From Symsagittifera roscoffensis (taxonomy: Eukaryota; Xenacoelomorpha; Acoela; Convolutidae), in the NCBI RefSeq assembly GCF_963678635.1, contig NC_087064.1:43045380-43109379 (forward strand): DNA of 64,000 bases, in the 5' to 3' direction. Positions 37,380 through 49,236 of the stretch are shown in pieces. The notes under the pieces are model-generated. The model saw only the letters and a program-made list of their open reading frames with translations. It was not told the origin of the DNA and did not search any database. Both the position numbers and the translations under genes were made by a program. How positions within the stretch are numbered: the first letter of the stretch is position 1; each line of letters opens with the position of its first letter.

Positions 37380-38595
37380 AAAGGAACAAAGTTCGGTTAC
37401 AGTTATTGAGTAACATAGAAAAAAAACAAAAATACCAACGTTTGGCAGAAAAAAATTAAATTGAACAACAAGTAACCAACTTTAATTTAAAACGTAGAAA
37501 AGACTTTATGTGCGTTGAAATTCGCATCTGAATAAAACGGAAAAAAATCGATTATAATATTGTTTCAATGTCATTATCCGTAAAAGTGTAAAAAAAAATC
37601 GATTATAGTGGTTGAAAAAAGGATTTTGTTGCCCCGAAGTATAGTAATATTATAACCCATTTTTAATTGATTATAATTGATTTGTTTTCATTTTTGTGGA
37701 CCCTGACAAGGAAACTCAATTATAATATGTTTTTATAGATAGAACTCCAATGCGGGAGGTGCTTGTCGATGTAATTTGGAAGTATATGTCAAAATTGTAG
37801 ATGGATTTACAAACAAAACTTGCAAACCGCCTTAATAACAGATGCTACCTGAATGTGATTTGCAGGCGCATGTATTTGCAAAAGAACACTACTAATGACT
37901 ATATTAACTGTTGTATACAATAGGGTAGGCTCGAATCCTGTTTTTAAGGATGAATGAAAACAAAGGACTAAGACAAAGTCAAAAAACGATACGTATCAAT
38001 GTAGAACAGTTAGCTATAGGATGAAATGTTCGTTTAACTTTTTAATTATGTTTTTTACTGGATATTAGGACATTGACTTCAAATTTTTTTAGAAAAATTA
38101 ATTCATCAGTTTCGAGATATTTGGATAATGGATAACAAAATCTTTTTGAAGTTTTTTGGTGTTTTTTGATATTTGCCTTCCTTGTTTGCCTTCTGTTTTT
38201 AGGGAAAAAAGATTATGGTTGCCTGCATTTTTTATATTACTAAAACAAAAGTGTGTCTGTTTTTGTTCCGACTTTCGATACGAAAGTAACGGAATATTTG
38301 TGCTCGGGGTGGGTTTTTTTTTCTTCTGACAAATTTCGACTTTTTAACTAGCTATTTTTGACGGAATTTTTTTATATCATTCAAAAGGTATTGTTGTCTT
38401 GAGCTTAAATTTGAAAAGATACTTCACCTGTAATCATTTTTTGTAAAGTTATGAGGGCTTAAAGATTGCCATTTTGGCCATTTTGACCAATTTGGGACAA
38501 TTAACGCGCGATATAATTCGCGCTATTAACGCGTAAGCGGAGATTTAATCCGTCATATAAATCGTTCCAAATTGGTTGAACGAAGCTTATTTGCC
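37380..38595. other. AT-rich DNA without a recognised gene
   Basis: Apart from the right arm of the ATTATAAT element, nothing could be identified. Confidence 0.45.
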
Positions 38596-39736
38596 ATAAT
38601 TGATGTGTTACAAGGAACGAAAACTATCTTTTTGTACGTTATGAGGGGATGATTTTCATTAAAAAAATTTCAAATTTTAGAAAAAAAATTTTTCATTTTA
38701 TTTTATTTCATATATGGTTTTTGTGTTATTACTGCTGCTTCATAAACCTTCAAAAGCAGTCGGAACATTCAGGGCTTCGCCCTGATACGAGCAGTCTTGT
38801 ATATATTTCTGTTTGTCTGAACTTCTTGCAACTTCGTGGACGAATCTGAACGAAACTAATTAATCTAAAACTGCTCATTTGGACTTCGAATTTCTGTGTT
38901 TCACTGATCTATACGCGTAAAATTCGTGTACAAAAAAACTAATTAGCCGAAAAAGCTATAGTTATCGACCGATTAAATCGCTCAAGGTCACCGATATTGC
39001 CAACAGGCACGGATCTAGGAATTTTTTGAGGGGCGCGGGTGCGGATTTTCAAAAACATTTTGAAAATTTTAGTGTCGACCTTTTTTTAGGTCGACCAAAT
39101 TGATTTTGTGACCTTTCCAAAACCAATATAAGACCCAAATTTGACCAAATTTTCTGCGCCGGAGGCAAGTTTTTAAAAAAAGATCAAAAAAGGCGTTTTT
39201 AGTCACTTTTTGGAAAACTTTGGCCAAAAGATTGCGTTTTTTTGGCGCGCGCTCCCCCCTCAAAATTTGTATAGATTGGCTCCAAAGGCGCCTTTAGAAT
39301 AATTTTAAGGTCAGTCAGCCAAAAATGGATATCTCAAAATAGTACAAAGGGGGGACCCATTGTGTCGGCTGGGGGTCAAATCCCCGAGAGAGGGGGGCGT
39401 CCGCCCCTCCTAAATCCGCTACTGATTGCCAATAATTTGGCATTAACTGTATAAAGAGCAATCTTCCAATTTTGAGCAAATTTTGCATGCCACAATTGGA
39501 ATTTTTTAGGAGAATTTTTTAAAGTCAACTTTCTGTGACTGGTTCAAATTTAAGCTGGTGATGTTAGGTTTTTAATGATAAATATGGACAAGACTGTTCG
39601 TATCAGGGCGAGGCCCTGAATGTTCCGACTGCCTTTTAAGGACTATGGAGCAGTAATAACATGAAAATTTAAATGTAAAATAAGATAAAATATTTTTCTT
39701 AATTTAAAATTTCGCACCTAGTAACACATCAATTAT
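38596..39736. mobile_element. foldback element with ~200-bp inverted arms
   Basis: The outermost pair is ATAATTGATGTGTTAC (38596-38611) and its exact inverse at 39721-39736. Inside, both arms carry TTATTACTGCT, CAGTCGGAACATTC, a GGGC..GCCC hairpin, CTGATACGA.CAGTCTTGT and ATATTT in mirror order (inner ends about 38810 and 39580). Without the MITE inserted in its loop the element would be about 710 bases. It has no coding potential. Confidence 0.75.
39004..39424 (+). mobile_element. hAT-type MITE, full length, with perfect 8-bp TSD
   Basis: 421 bases. It begins CAGGCACGGATCTAG and ends CTAAATCCGCTACTG, which pair as imperfect terminal inverted repeats. The 8-base direct repeat ATTGCCAA lies on both sides (38996-39003 and 39425-39432), the target length of the hAT superfamily. 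No transposase frame. It interrupts the loop of the foldback element, so it inserted later. Confidence 0.88.
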
Positions 39737-40082
39737 CCCCTTTGATACTTTTTCAGAAATCCATTTTTGGCGGACCGACCCTAAAATTTTTCTAAAGGCG
39801 CCTTCGGCGCCGATATATACTAACTTTAAGGGGGAGCGCGCGCCAAAAAAAAAACGCGATTATTTTTTGTCAAAATTTTTCAAAAAGTGCCCAAAAACGG
39901 CTTTTTGACTGTTTTTTCAAAAACATGCCTGCCGCGCAGAAAATTTAGCCAAAATAAGGGCAAAACAGTGCTTTGGGAGAGCTCGAAAAATCAATTTGGT
40001 CGACCTAAAACAAAGGTCGTCAAAATTTTCAATTTTTTTTTGAAAAGCCGCCCCCCTCGAGAAAATCCTAGATCCGCCCCTG
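39737..40082 (-). mobile_element. hAT-type MITE, short form
   Basis: Related to the 33.7-kb copy: it starts near GATACTTTTTCAGAAATCC and ends CTAGATCCGCCCCTG. It abuts the right arm of the foldback element. I found no 8-base target duplication. Confidence 0.7.
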
Positions 40083-42846
40083 AGTCAAATGTTAGAATAA
40101 TGGTAAGTTCATCAATGGGCCAACTACATAGTGTTAGTGCGTGTTTGTTATATAGTTGGTAAATTGCAAGCATGCTGTGAAGGTTTTTTGTGCAAGATCT
40201 TACAATGTGCACTTTTTCTGAGCATTGCCAGAAAGTTTTGATTACTTTTCGCTTCTTTCCCTAATTTTTTCCTATTTTTTTAAATTTAGCACTGATGATT
40301 AATTGGAAAGCTTCAAATAAAATTCTGCGACAAATTGAAACAAACAGAAACATTTTAAAAGTTTTTTGACAGTTTTTCTAAATTTTTTCAGTCACCTCCA
40401 CAATATTATTTTCTCCACAAAAAAAATTTCTCGATCGATTTGAAATAATAACCCCTTCTGTTTGTGATAACAAACAAAATCATGATTTAATGCAAAAAAA
40501 TTTCGATCAGTTTTTTGTCAAAATATTTTTTTTTTCATTTTGTTTAAACTTTTTCGTACCTTTGTTCACTGAATTCACTGAATTGTTCACTCAATGATGC
40601 GGAGGCAAAGAAGTAAAATTTAGGAAGCCTTAGTTCAAATCAAATCTAAAAACATCGTTGATAATATTTGGTAAAATTTCGAGAATCCGTTGTTTTGAAA
40701 TGTCCCCTTTTGTTTCTTTCTTCGCTGATTTTCCCAATTGACTGGTTTCAGTCGTTTCGTTTTGTACTTTTTTTAAATTTTGTTAATAACTTTTAATCAG
40801 TGTAATTTTTTCCAGATAGGTTTTTGATTTTTCTACTTGCTAAGACTTTCTGTTTGAAAAAAAAATGGAATAGGTGTCAGTGTTTTGCTTATGGGTATTT
40901 TATGCTCGTCATTTTTCTTTTGAATAAGTTTCTAGCAACTTAGCGTCATAAATGTGGTTTCTTTTGGGTCTTTTTATGAATTGATTCAATTTAATCCTAC
41001 AAAATGTTTGGTTGAAACTTCTTCAAAAATTGTTTAATTGCGCGGTAACTAATTTTTGTTTGCATTTTAACTTCCCGGTAACTCTTGTAAGAACGCCCGT
41101 TTATCTTTGTCGTTCTGGAATTGGACAAATGGTCGCCTGTGACTATAATTTTCCTGCGTCAGTTTTTGTTTTGGCCGCCAATGCCAGGTTACATGGCACA
41201 CGGTCAGTTTACCATAATTTTTTGGTTTGGCCTTTTGCTATTAACTTTATGTTAAATAATTTGAAAGATTTTCAACAACTGGAGATAAAATCAATCAATG
41301 ACACCATTGTCTTTTTTGATACCAGCATTTCAAACGCAAACATAATGAAAAGCTCTTTTGTTCTCATTAAACTAAGCTTGAAGTAATATATGAATTTAAT
41401 TATTAAGGTTCATTTAAAATGAGTGCTTTTTCCAATGTAACGCAATTAAACTGAATTAGCTCACTCCAACGATTATCGCTATGATTTAGACAAGCTCATT
41501 GACGGACGACCTTAAAGTAATTAAATGAAAACAAAAGGGCAACTTCAACACTTCCCCAAACTGGGAAAGTTTCAAGTACTACAAATTACAAATGCGAATG
41601 ATCCTGTTCTCTCTCTAGCCCAAAGCAAAAATTGAAAACATGGTATAAACCACAAGAAGTTAAACTTCAAATACACACATGAAGCAGTGAAGTCAAAATT
41701 ACAATCATCTTTAAGAATATCAAGACCGAAAGATGTTGATTCTGCTTGGCAGACAAAAATTTTAAACAATTTTGCCTCCTTTGATTCAGTCGCAGCAGTT
41801 TTTCCCGTGGAAAAAGATCTTTCTACTTTTTTGTAGCCACCACATATATTTCAAATAAGTTCATCCAGAACTGGCCTCGAAGTGTTTTGTGAAATTATTA
41901 TAATTCCTCTTTTTTCAACACAAATTTTAAACAAATTTTTCTTTCAATGAAAATTAGACCATTTGAAGTGTGAAGATCGTCATATAAAATTTGAAAAACA
42001 CGACCAAATTTATTGGTAACAAACTCTATTTTCATTTTCTTTCTTATGCCCTGATCAAAAGATTCAAAATTTTATCTTATTCGATAAGTAGAATCATTAT
42101 CTTATTGTTGCAAAAGTTTCAAAATTCCAACGGTTTTTCCGACAATTTAAAAAGTTCACAATATTTTTTTGCTGAAGTCGCTTGTTCAGAAAGCATGCTT
42201 TTGACATTAAAACTAAAAATGATACCGTATGAGAAGGGAATAAAAACATTCTAAACAACATCTAGGAGTACAAACTTTGGAACGGCAGTCACGAAAAATG
42301 AAAAGTTTCAACCTGGATTTTACTGAAACTTAAATAGGTGAAAAAGATTTTTTTTCGTAGTATTGTTTTCCACAAAATGATTTGAGTTTGTATACAAATT
42401 TAAATTTGACGAATTACCAAATATCAGTGAAGTGATTTATGTAATTGTGGCTATTAAAACTTTTCTTCGTAAATTGACGGTGAAGTAGGCTATCCAATGA
42501 GAATTTTCGAAATAATATTGGTTGAACCCAAGTCTTTTCTTTCTAGTTGTTTTACGGTAAAGTTAAAAAGGAAAAGCTTATTTACTAAACGTCTTGTTCC
42601 GATGATAGCAAATTAAAACTGAAAGCAATTTTTATAAAATTATCGTTAGGGGACCGAATTTAAATTGACTACAGACCATAAAGTTCAAGGCCCATACGAT
42701 GCCTGAAAAGTGTAGCTTGTTCGTAGAGAATTCGATTTATGACGATTTAGAAACCTGCTTGAGACTGATACCAATCTCTAATCGTTCGCGTGGAAACTCA
42801 TATAACATATCACCTAACCAATAAAGCACGTTAGAATTTTGTTGGT
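40083..42846. other. AT-rich DNA without a recognised gene
   Basis: T-rich up to about 41 kb. A 124-codon open frame at 41012-41386 (+) contains several cysteines and no known motif; I could not support it as a gene. Confidence 0.45.
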
Positions 42847-42904
42847 ACAACTTAAATAAACATAATATAAGTGTTACAATCCTCCTCTATCACCGGGTAC
42901 AAAA
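42847..42904 (+). repeat. retroelement direct repeat, copy 1
   Basis: ACAACTTAAA.AAACATAATATAA, then CCTCC.CTATCACC.GGTACAAAA. It lies just upstream of the integrase remnant and recurs 1753 bases later. Confidence 0.7.
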
Positions 42905-44360
42905 CTTTTTTCTGCCAATTACAGAAAAAATAACACTAGAATTATTACAAAAATACCAAAATTTTGACCCTGTTATAAGACAACTTAAATCCTGGCATAA
43001 GTAAAAAACAAAACCTGTAAAAGGAAATAAAACAATCCTTAGATATTTCAATAAAATTCAATAACAGAACAACTAATGAGAATAAAATTCTTTTGGAATA
43101 TCAAACACCAGAAACAAAAGTACCCTGTCTACCAGTGAGTATGATACTTCTAGCATTTTACTTCTCACACTCCCTAAATACAAAAAGACATCCAGGATCA
43201 GAAAAAAAACACATTCAAATTTTATTCAAAATTTATACTTTCCAAATGCAGCAATTTGGATAAAATTTTTTTGTAATGATTGCATATCTTGTCAACTAAA
43301 TAAACCAAATCCACGTCAAAAACATTGGCAGAAAAACAAGACTTTACAGGACAAAGTTCATACCTTAACCATAGAATATCATTTGACACAAAAGGCTCTA
43401 TATCGCCCACCTCAGAAGGAAAGTTATACAGAATGGTACTAGTTGATGCATTTATCCACTACGTAGCACCCAATGCTAATGCTAATTATGCATACACAAC
43501 ACTCTACGAACATTTGATAGCTAAATTTGGATTACCAGAAATCCTTGTCGCAGATAAGGGCACTGAATTCATAAATATTGAAATCATCACATTATGCCAT
43601 CTTTATAACGTTAGACATAAACCCCAAAAACTTTCTCATGTCCCATGGGACAATGGTTCAGTCGAAGGTATGAACCGTTCCCTACAGGAAGATGTTAGAT
43701 GTATCATAAATGGAAGTGATAATAAAAACACCGAATGGTCAACTGAAGTATAACTATTACCATTTGCTTATAATTCACAAATAACAACAACTCTAGGACT
43801 ATCACCATATGAAATGTTTTTCAATAAAAAGCTCAGAAAACCAATAATGTTTGCAGCAAACTCCTCAAAAAACGTACAAGGTTATTGCTAACCTCATAAA
43901 GATTCAATTTGTTATAATTTACCATTACATACACACGATGAAGATCATTTTCATCATCCACAAAGCCTGAAACTAGCCTCCGGAACACATACAGAATGGA
44001 CCCTAAACCAAGATAAAAAAACACAATAATTTTTATCAAAAATGGCCAAAAACCATTACAAAGACAAATTGTTTAGTCACAAATAAATTCACGTTTCCCA
44101 TCAGCCACCAATTTAAAAATTGGAACATATGTTTTAATCCCAAATTTTAAAACACAGAAACGAAAATCTAAAAAGTTACAACCCATGCAAAAAAGACCAT
44201 ATCAAAAAACTGACAAACCCATTGATAATACATATAAACATAATGATTCTAACAAAAAGAAATGGTTCAACGTAGAAACAATCTCTTACCATATTACCAA
44301 AACGAAATCGCCCTACGCGAATTAATACAATTATACTCCTTTGCAATACTAAAAATTGTT
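42905..44360 (+). pseudogene. broken Ty3/gypsy-type integrase (pol 3' end)
   Basis: Remains of a retroelement integrase. The N-terminal zinc finger is visible as a His pair (codons at 43168 and 43189, six residues apart) in one frame and C-x2-C-x2-C (43272, 43281, 43290) in a second; a run of A at 43201-43208 is a likely frameshift site. The catalytic core is in a third frame: Asp in SFDTKG (codon 43385), Asp in VADKG about 56 residues on, and Glu in GSVEGMNR 37 residues after that, matching the D,D-35-E pattern. A TAA at 43751-43753 then interrupts the core, and matching sequence resumes in the same frame (AYNSQ, SPYEMFF). A KLQP..KRPY stretch near 44.17 kb fits the GPY/F C-terminal module. 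Reverse transcriptase and gag are not present to the left. Two frameshifts and stops make it non-functional. Confidence 0.82.
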
Positions 44361-44599
44361 CAAAAAACCTCAGAAATAAATGACCAACAGAAAAATCTAA
44401 ACTTAAATCATTGATCATTTGTACATCAAATCATTCATTAAATCATTCAACTAGTTCAAATTCAATCAATCAAAATCATTCCGAAAAATCATCCCAATTT
44501 GACACCACTTCACTAGCCGACAAATTGCTAACTTCAAATATATATGAAACTGTAATTAAAAGAACTACAGGTCAAAGATAAGCAATACGCTCTTAATTG

Positions 44600-44655
44600 A
44601 CAACTTAAAAACATAATATAAACATTTCAACCCTCCCCTATCACCTGGTACAAAA
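44600..44655 (+). repeat. retroelement direct repeat, copy 2
   Basis: A near-copy of 42847-42904, lying after the integrase end and before the next coding-like stretch. Confidence 0.7.
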
Positions 44656-46600
44656 ATCAACAATAATGTCTCAACTTATACCCCACATTTCTCCCAAAGA
44701 AAAATTTTGAATAAGCCTAAAGACAAAATCCGACATGATCATCTAGCCTAAAGTCGATAAAAATTCACAAAACCCATAACTGCTCATATCCAACCCACTT
44801 GTCAAACTTCAATAGACAATCCAACCACACTCGATTTTCAAAAATTTTTCGACGAAACAATTCATTTCTCAAATGCTTCTCTCTCAACCAGTTCAATATT
44901 TTAAAATAATCATTTGAAAATTTGTCTGATTTTTTGCAACAATTTATCAATTTTGTAATGTTTTTTATCATCGATACTTTAGAAGTAGCATTTCTCCTTT
45001 TCAAACTACAAGCAACATAGGTTTAATTAATAAAAGAAAAATAGTCAAAACATTACAAAATTGCTAATCAAAAACCAACCCAACAATCCCAACCGACCAC
45101 GACATCCAAAGAATCTCCAACAACACCAACATCTGGTGAAAAAAATCAATCTCATTCATCTACACGCATTTCGTTTCAAGAAAATCACTAAACATTCGAA
45201 GAAAGACACGGATCACTATCTGAACCTTTGATACCAGCAATCCGCCACGCACCTCTAAGCAAACAACAAAACGAAACAACGTATAAACCAAATACCCTTC
45301 CTTCCAACAAGACCTTATTAGAAACAGATTTCCAAGCCAAAACCAAAATTAAACATTTACAAAAATAAGACTTGTTATCCATCCCCAAAGAAATAGAAAC
45401 TTGGCAACACCCAGAGTTCATATTACTTTACCATCATCACCATCTCCAAACACTTTAGACCTCTCTAGGAGAACAATTCAAAGAAGCCCCATCACTACGA
45501 ACAGTTTCACAACAAAACACTCCAAATATTCCATTGGATTTTTTAGGATCAAAACCAACTTCCAAACCAACTCTTGAAAACCCTTTTCAATCCCCCCCAC
45601 TTCAACACAATGTCTTCCACATTGCATTACACATGCATTCATTCAAGGCGAACCAAATTTAGTAAACGACCCGGTAGATATATCATGAGACATCTTGTCA
45701 CGACCAAAAATCCTATCACTACCATCAACCCCTTCAGCAACAAGTCAAACTCCAACCACTACATTTCCTCTAAATTTCCTTCTAAGTTTAGACGACCAAA
45801 ATCTTGAAATTTTAGCCACCAATATAATTCTAAGATTAGATTGGAATACATTTGTAGCACCCTCCCCTAATTGGTAAAAATCTTGAAAGTAGTAGATTAC
45901 ATAATTGGGCACTAAGGCCATTACAATATAGACATGACATCCACGAAGATATACAAGAACATAATATACAGGTTTTTACTCGAGACAACCTAACACTTTA
46001 ATTTGAAATAACAGTAAAACTAAATAAATTACCTCATCACCAACTGCCTGTAGCTCCATCAAAGATAACAGCTCAATCTTTACCTCCTCCATTTATCACA
46101 ACAGAGCTTATCTATAAATACACTTGGATACATAAAATTCTACAATCCATTTTCAGGACTATCTTACAAATGTATCTTTTAATAGTTTTTTTCCCATGAA
46201 ACCCTCTCCCCCTTGGTCTCCCCCCAGAACCTACTTCTCATCAAAATCCTTCCCCCCGAATAGGACCACAAGACTTTCTAGTTACATATTATGATTGCGA
46301 TTAAAATCAACAAAAAACATCACATAAGTACGCAAAAAAACCAAGTAACTCAAGGCGAACTTGTACCATAAGAGAACGAATCAAAAATTTGTAGCAGCTT
46401 TTTTATTCAAAAGCACGAGCTACAACTTTAACAGGATATATATTCCCAACAAAATTTTCAAAGAAAAAATTTATTGCGCACAAGTTTTCAATTGAAACAA
46501 AATTAGACTCAATCACGAACCTTTTTATCAAAATCATCTTTAAGACTCTTTCATCTTAACCCTGAACATTGCAATAACTAACTAAAACGATTAAAATTAA
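44656..46600 (+). pseudogene. retroelement internal region, coding-like but broken
   Basis: Extremely A+C-rich, G-poor on the + strand. Short open frames (for example 45574-45807 and 45695-45877, + strand) overlap in different phases with no conserved domain I can identify. By position, after integrase, it could be the start of a third gene of the element. Confidence 0.35.
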
Positions 46601-47880
46601 CAACGAATAAAGGCGCTCAAATCGCAAATTAATAAATTTTCAAATCTTCCCAGACTCAGCACATCAAGCAGAACTCAAAAGATACCAAAGTCATATTAAA
46701 TTCGACGCTAAATACCCGTTCCGCGGCGCCCACGGATGTTTCAATTATGATCTACACGACAAAAAATGGATACTACAGAATGGAATTAATAGTCCCTCTA
46801 ACTGTGAAGATGACACAAAAAAACAACGGATACCAAGAAATAATGATTTTCGATAAGAAAATTCACTTATGAAAATACAATTAACACGTGACTCAAAAGA
46901 TGATACTATATTATATCGAGGAAAACGCTTCACTTGGAAAAATCGATCAAGGTGATTGCAATGCTACCACTCGAACCCAGGCAACAACACGTGTACAACA
47001 TTTCATTTAGCTAAAATCCACGCAAGAATGATTAAATTTCGCCAACAATTTTTTATTGATTCAATTCCTTTTGGAAAAGTCATCCCTGGTAGAATAAGAT
47101 CAAACCGACAAAATTATTAAAATATTGACGGTATTGAAAACAAATTAACACGTTTTAAAATCTACCCTGAAACAGAAGTCGCTTGTAAATACACCACACC
47201 ACTTTTTAAAACTTAATATTCACAAATTAGTGTCAAATACAAAAAAAGGTTCCGACATGAAAACAGGAAAATTGATTAGACACCCAAAACGCAAAAGTCA
47301 AAACCGCAATGATGAAAAATCTTATATTCGAGTAAGATTTTTGAAAAAAGCAGAAGACCCTGGCGGAAAACTTCGCCCAGAAGATAAAGATAGTACCTGT
47401 CTACCAGAACTTTCACCCATGAATAATACACATTTTCGTGCAATCCACTATTAAATACATCTAGATATGAAACTGGACTACACAAAACGCAGAATTTTTC
47501 AAGAAATGTCATGATCCGAACTAGAAACACTTCATCACTTATGTGAACTCGAACGTACACTAATATTACAATCACCTGCATTAGCAGCTTTGGAAATACC
47601 CAATGCAGAATATTTATTATCAGGCAATAGATCAAATTTCATTGACTACGAAGCAAACATTCTTTGGTACTACACAAGTACTAAAAATCACCACTATACC
47701 TTTTTGAAGGGAAACAATATTATAAAAGATTCCCTATATTCTACAAAAAGAAAGCATATTTTGTTGAAACATTATCAAGATTGAAATATTTACAGCTGTC
47801 CCATGTGGATCTGAAAATAGTCACAAAGTAGTACTGCTAAACCCAAACAACGCTAAATATTATCTCTTAACTCCCTAACC
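46600..47880 (+). pseudogene. possible envelope-position gene remnant
   Basis: Several + strand open stretches in different frames (near 46.62-46.86, 47.23-47.45 and 47.59-47.78 kb) contain cysteines, aromatic residues and NxS/T sites spaced like a glycoprotein ectodomain. They lie where retroelements with an envelope gene keep it. The segments are split by stops and frameshifts. I do not recognise the glycoprotein family. Confidence 0.3.
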
Positions 47881-47896
47881 TACTCTCAAGCCACCA

Positions 47897-48229
47897 TTGA
47901 AGAAATTCTCACCAGAAAGTATAAGAGCTGGTAACCCAAATAAAGACCTAGAATCGATAGGTATACTCTACAGATCAGACATACAACATCATATTCGAAC
48001 AGAACAGTTTCGAGAATTCCTCACTAAAATGGATACAATACAAAGACAATCAATAGATCAAAACTTAAAAAAAATTGCTGAAACCGCAGGTTTCTCAGAT
48101 ATCTACGCACAAGATTACAGCGGATATTTTGGAGATACAAAAGACTATTTATACCTTAACGGTGAAAAGTACCGTCCACAAGATATTCCACCTATAAATA
48201 TTTTTAGTTTTGTAGGGTGGTTCTACTAA
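47897..48229 (+). CDS. 110-codon open frame of the retroelement, unidentified
   Basis: ATG at 47897, stop at 48227-48229. The peptide is charged and mostly hydrophilic, with a tyrosine-rich centre (YAQDYSGYFG) and an end rich in Ile, Phe and Trp. No cysteine pairs and no motif I recognise. Its length without a stop in such AT-rich DNA, and its position after the possible envelope stretches, suggest it is part of the same decayed gene. Confidence 0.35.
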   Translation: MKKFSPESIRAGNPNKDLESIGILYRSDIQHHIRTEQFREFLTKMDTIQRQSIDQNLKKIAETAGFSDIYAQDYSGYFGDTKDYLYLNGEKYRPQDIPPINIFSFVGWFY

Positions 48230-48259
48230 ATCTTTAAAAGATTGACTATATTATAAGCC

Positions 48260-48652
48260 ATGTTCAAATTTATCGCACTACTCTTCTCACTTTTGAATGA
48301 AATCTACAACACATGTGCGATACATACACAAGTAAATAAACAAGCAAGTATAGCACGTATATTATTTGCAGGATTTTTTCGAATATTTTCAAGTTCAATT
48401 AATAAATTTCTCCTTGACGCTCAAATTAGCGAACATATTAAAAAACTATCAACCCCACCAAACGCAGAAGATACCTCACAAGACAGTACAAACCTAACAC
48501 CTACAGCACCACCACAATTACATAACCTACATAATAATCACCCTATATCTTTAGTACCACGAAACTATAGAAACACATTAGCAGAAATAGAGCACATCTC
48601 TCAAAATCTCAGCTACCCACAAAGCTCAGTATCTCATATAGCACTCCACTAG
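48260..48652 (+). CDS. 130-codon open frame of the retroelement, unidentified
   Basis: Starts 30 bases after the previous frame. The first ~55 residues hold two hydrophobic stretches (residues 1-12 and about 33-45), the rest is rich in Pro, Ser, Thr, Asn and His without cysteine. That layout would suit a membrane-anchor plus cytoplasmic tail, but this is inference. No family recognised; it could also be a chance frame of the C/A-rich composition. Confidence 0.35.
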   Translation: MFKFIALLFSLLNEIYNTCAIHTQVNKQASIARILFAGFFRIFSSSINKFLLDAQISEHIKKLSTPPNAEDTSQDSTNLTPTAPPQLHNLHNNHPISLVPRNYRNTLAEIEHISQNLSYPQSSVSHIALH

Positions 48653-48655
48653 CCA

Positions 48656-49236
48656 AATTTTGACGACACATATGAACAGGTTGTAGAAAAACCACATACC
48701 TCAAATTTCCTCTCTCAAAACAACCACTTTTTTAGCCCACGCTGAGCCTCCAGATTGGATCCCTCATTCGTTACCTTTTCTACCCATCCAGCCTCCAACG
48801 TCACTCCTCTCGCATTTCCCTTTCCGATCTGATTTCTTCTATCCTACCCACATTCACCACTAACTCACCACGCATATAATCCGATGATTCCACCTAGACC
48901 ATTTTTAACACTTCGACGTAGATACCCCATTCGAATTCCAAGACTCCGAACCCAAACCATCCATTTTTTCGCAACCGCCTTTCAGTCCTTACTTCCTTAC
49001 TTCCCAATGAACCCTCCCCAGTCCCCTCTTCTTATACTAACGCCACTCTCTTTCTTTCACCAATGACCAGAGATCAGCGCGACCCACTTAGCCCCGTAAC
49101 CGACGATCTAAAACATGAATTAAATAATTTCATCACACTGCAACAATAACATCAAAACACTAATATGCTAACAATTTATCAGCTATCGCACTCGATATCA
49201 ATCTCTGAATCCTCAAACCAATCACCAAACGAAATC
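48656..49236 (+). other. G-poor retroelement flank
   Basis: C/T-rich then C/A-rich sequence with broken frames, continuing the strand bias of the element. No gene recognised. Confidence 0.4.

Larger units (their letters stand above)
36468..37700. repeat. inverted-repeat element with ATTATAAT motifs
   Basis: GTGAAAACAAATCGATTATAA (36467 on) reappears inverted as TTATAATTGATTTGTTTTCA near 37670-37690. Between and around these arms the palindromic word CCATTATAATGG and its variants recur. A smaller TIR element and the C-rich tracts lie inside. No target duplication was identified. Confidence 0.4.

Noticed and set aside
41012-41386. 124-codon + strand frame
   Set aside because: No motif, no splice context and no second copy; a frame of this length can occur by chance over 64 kb.
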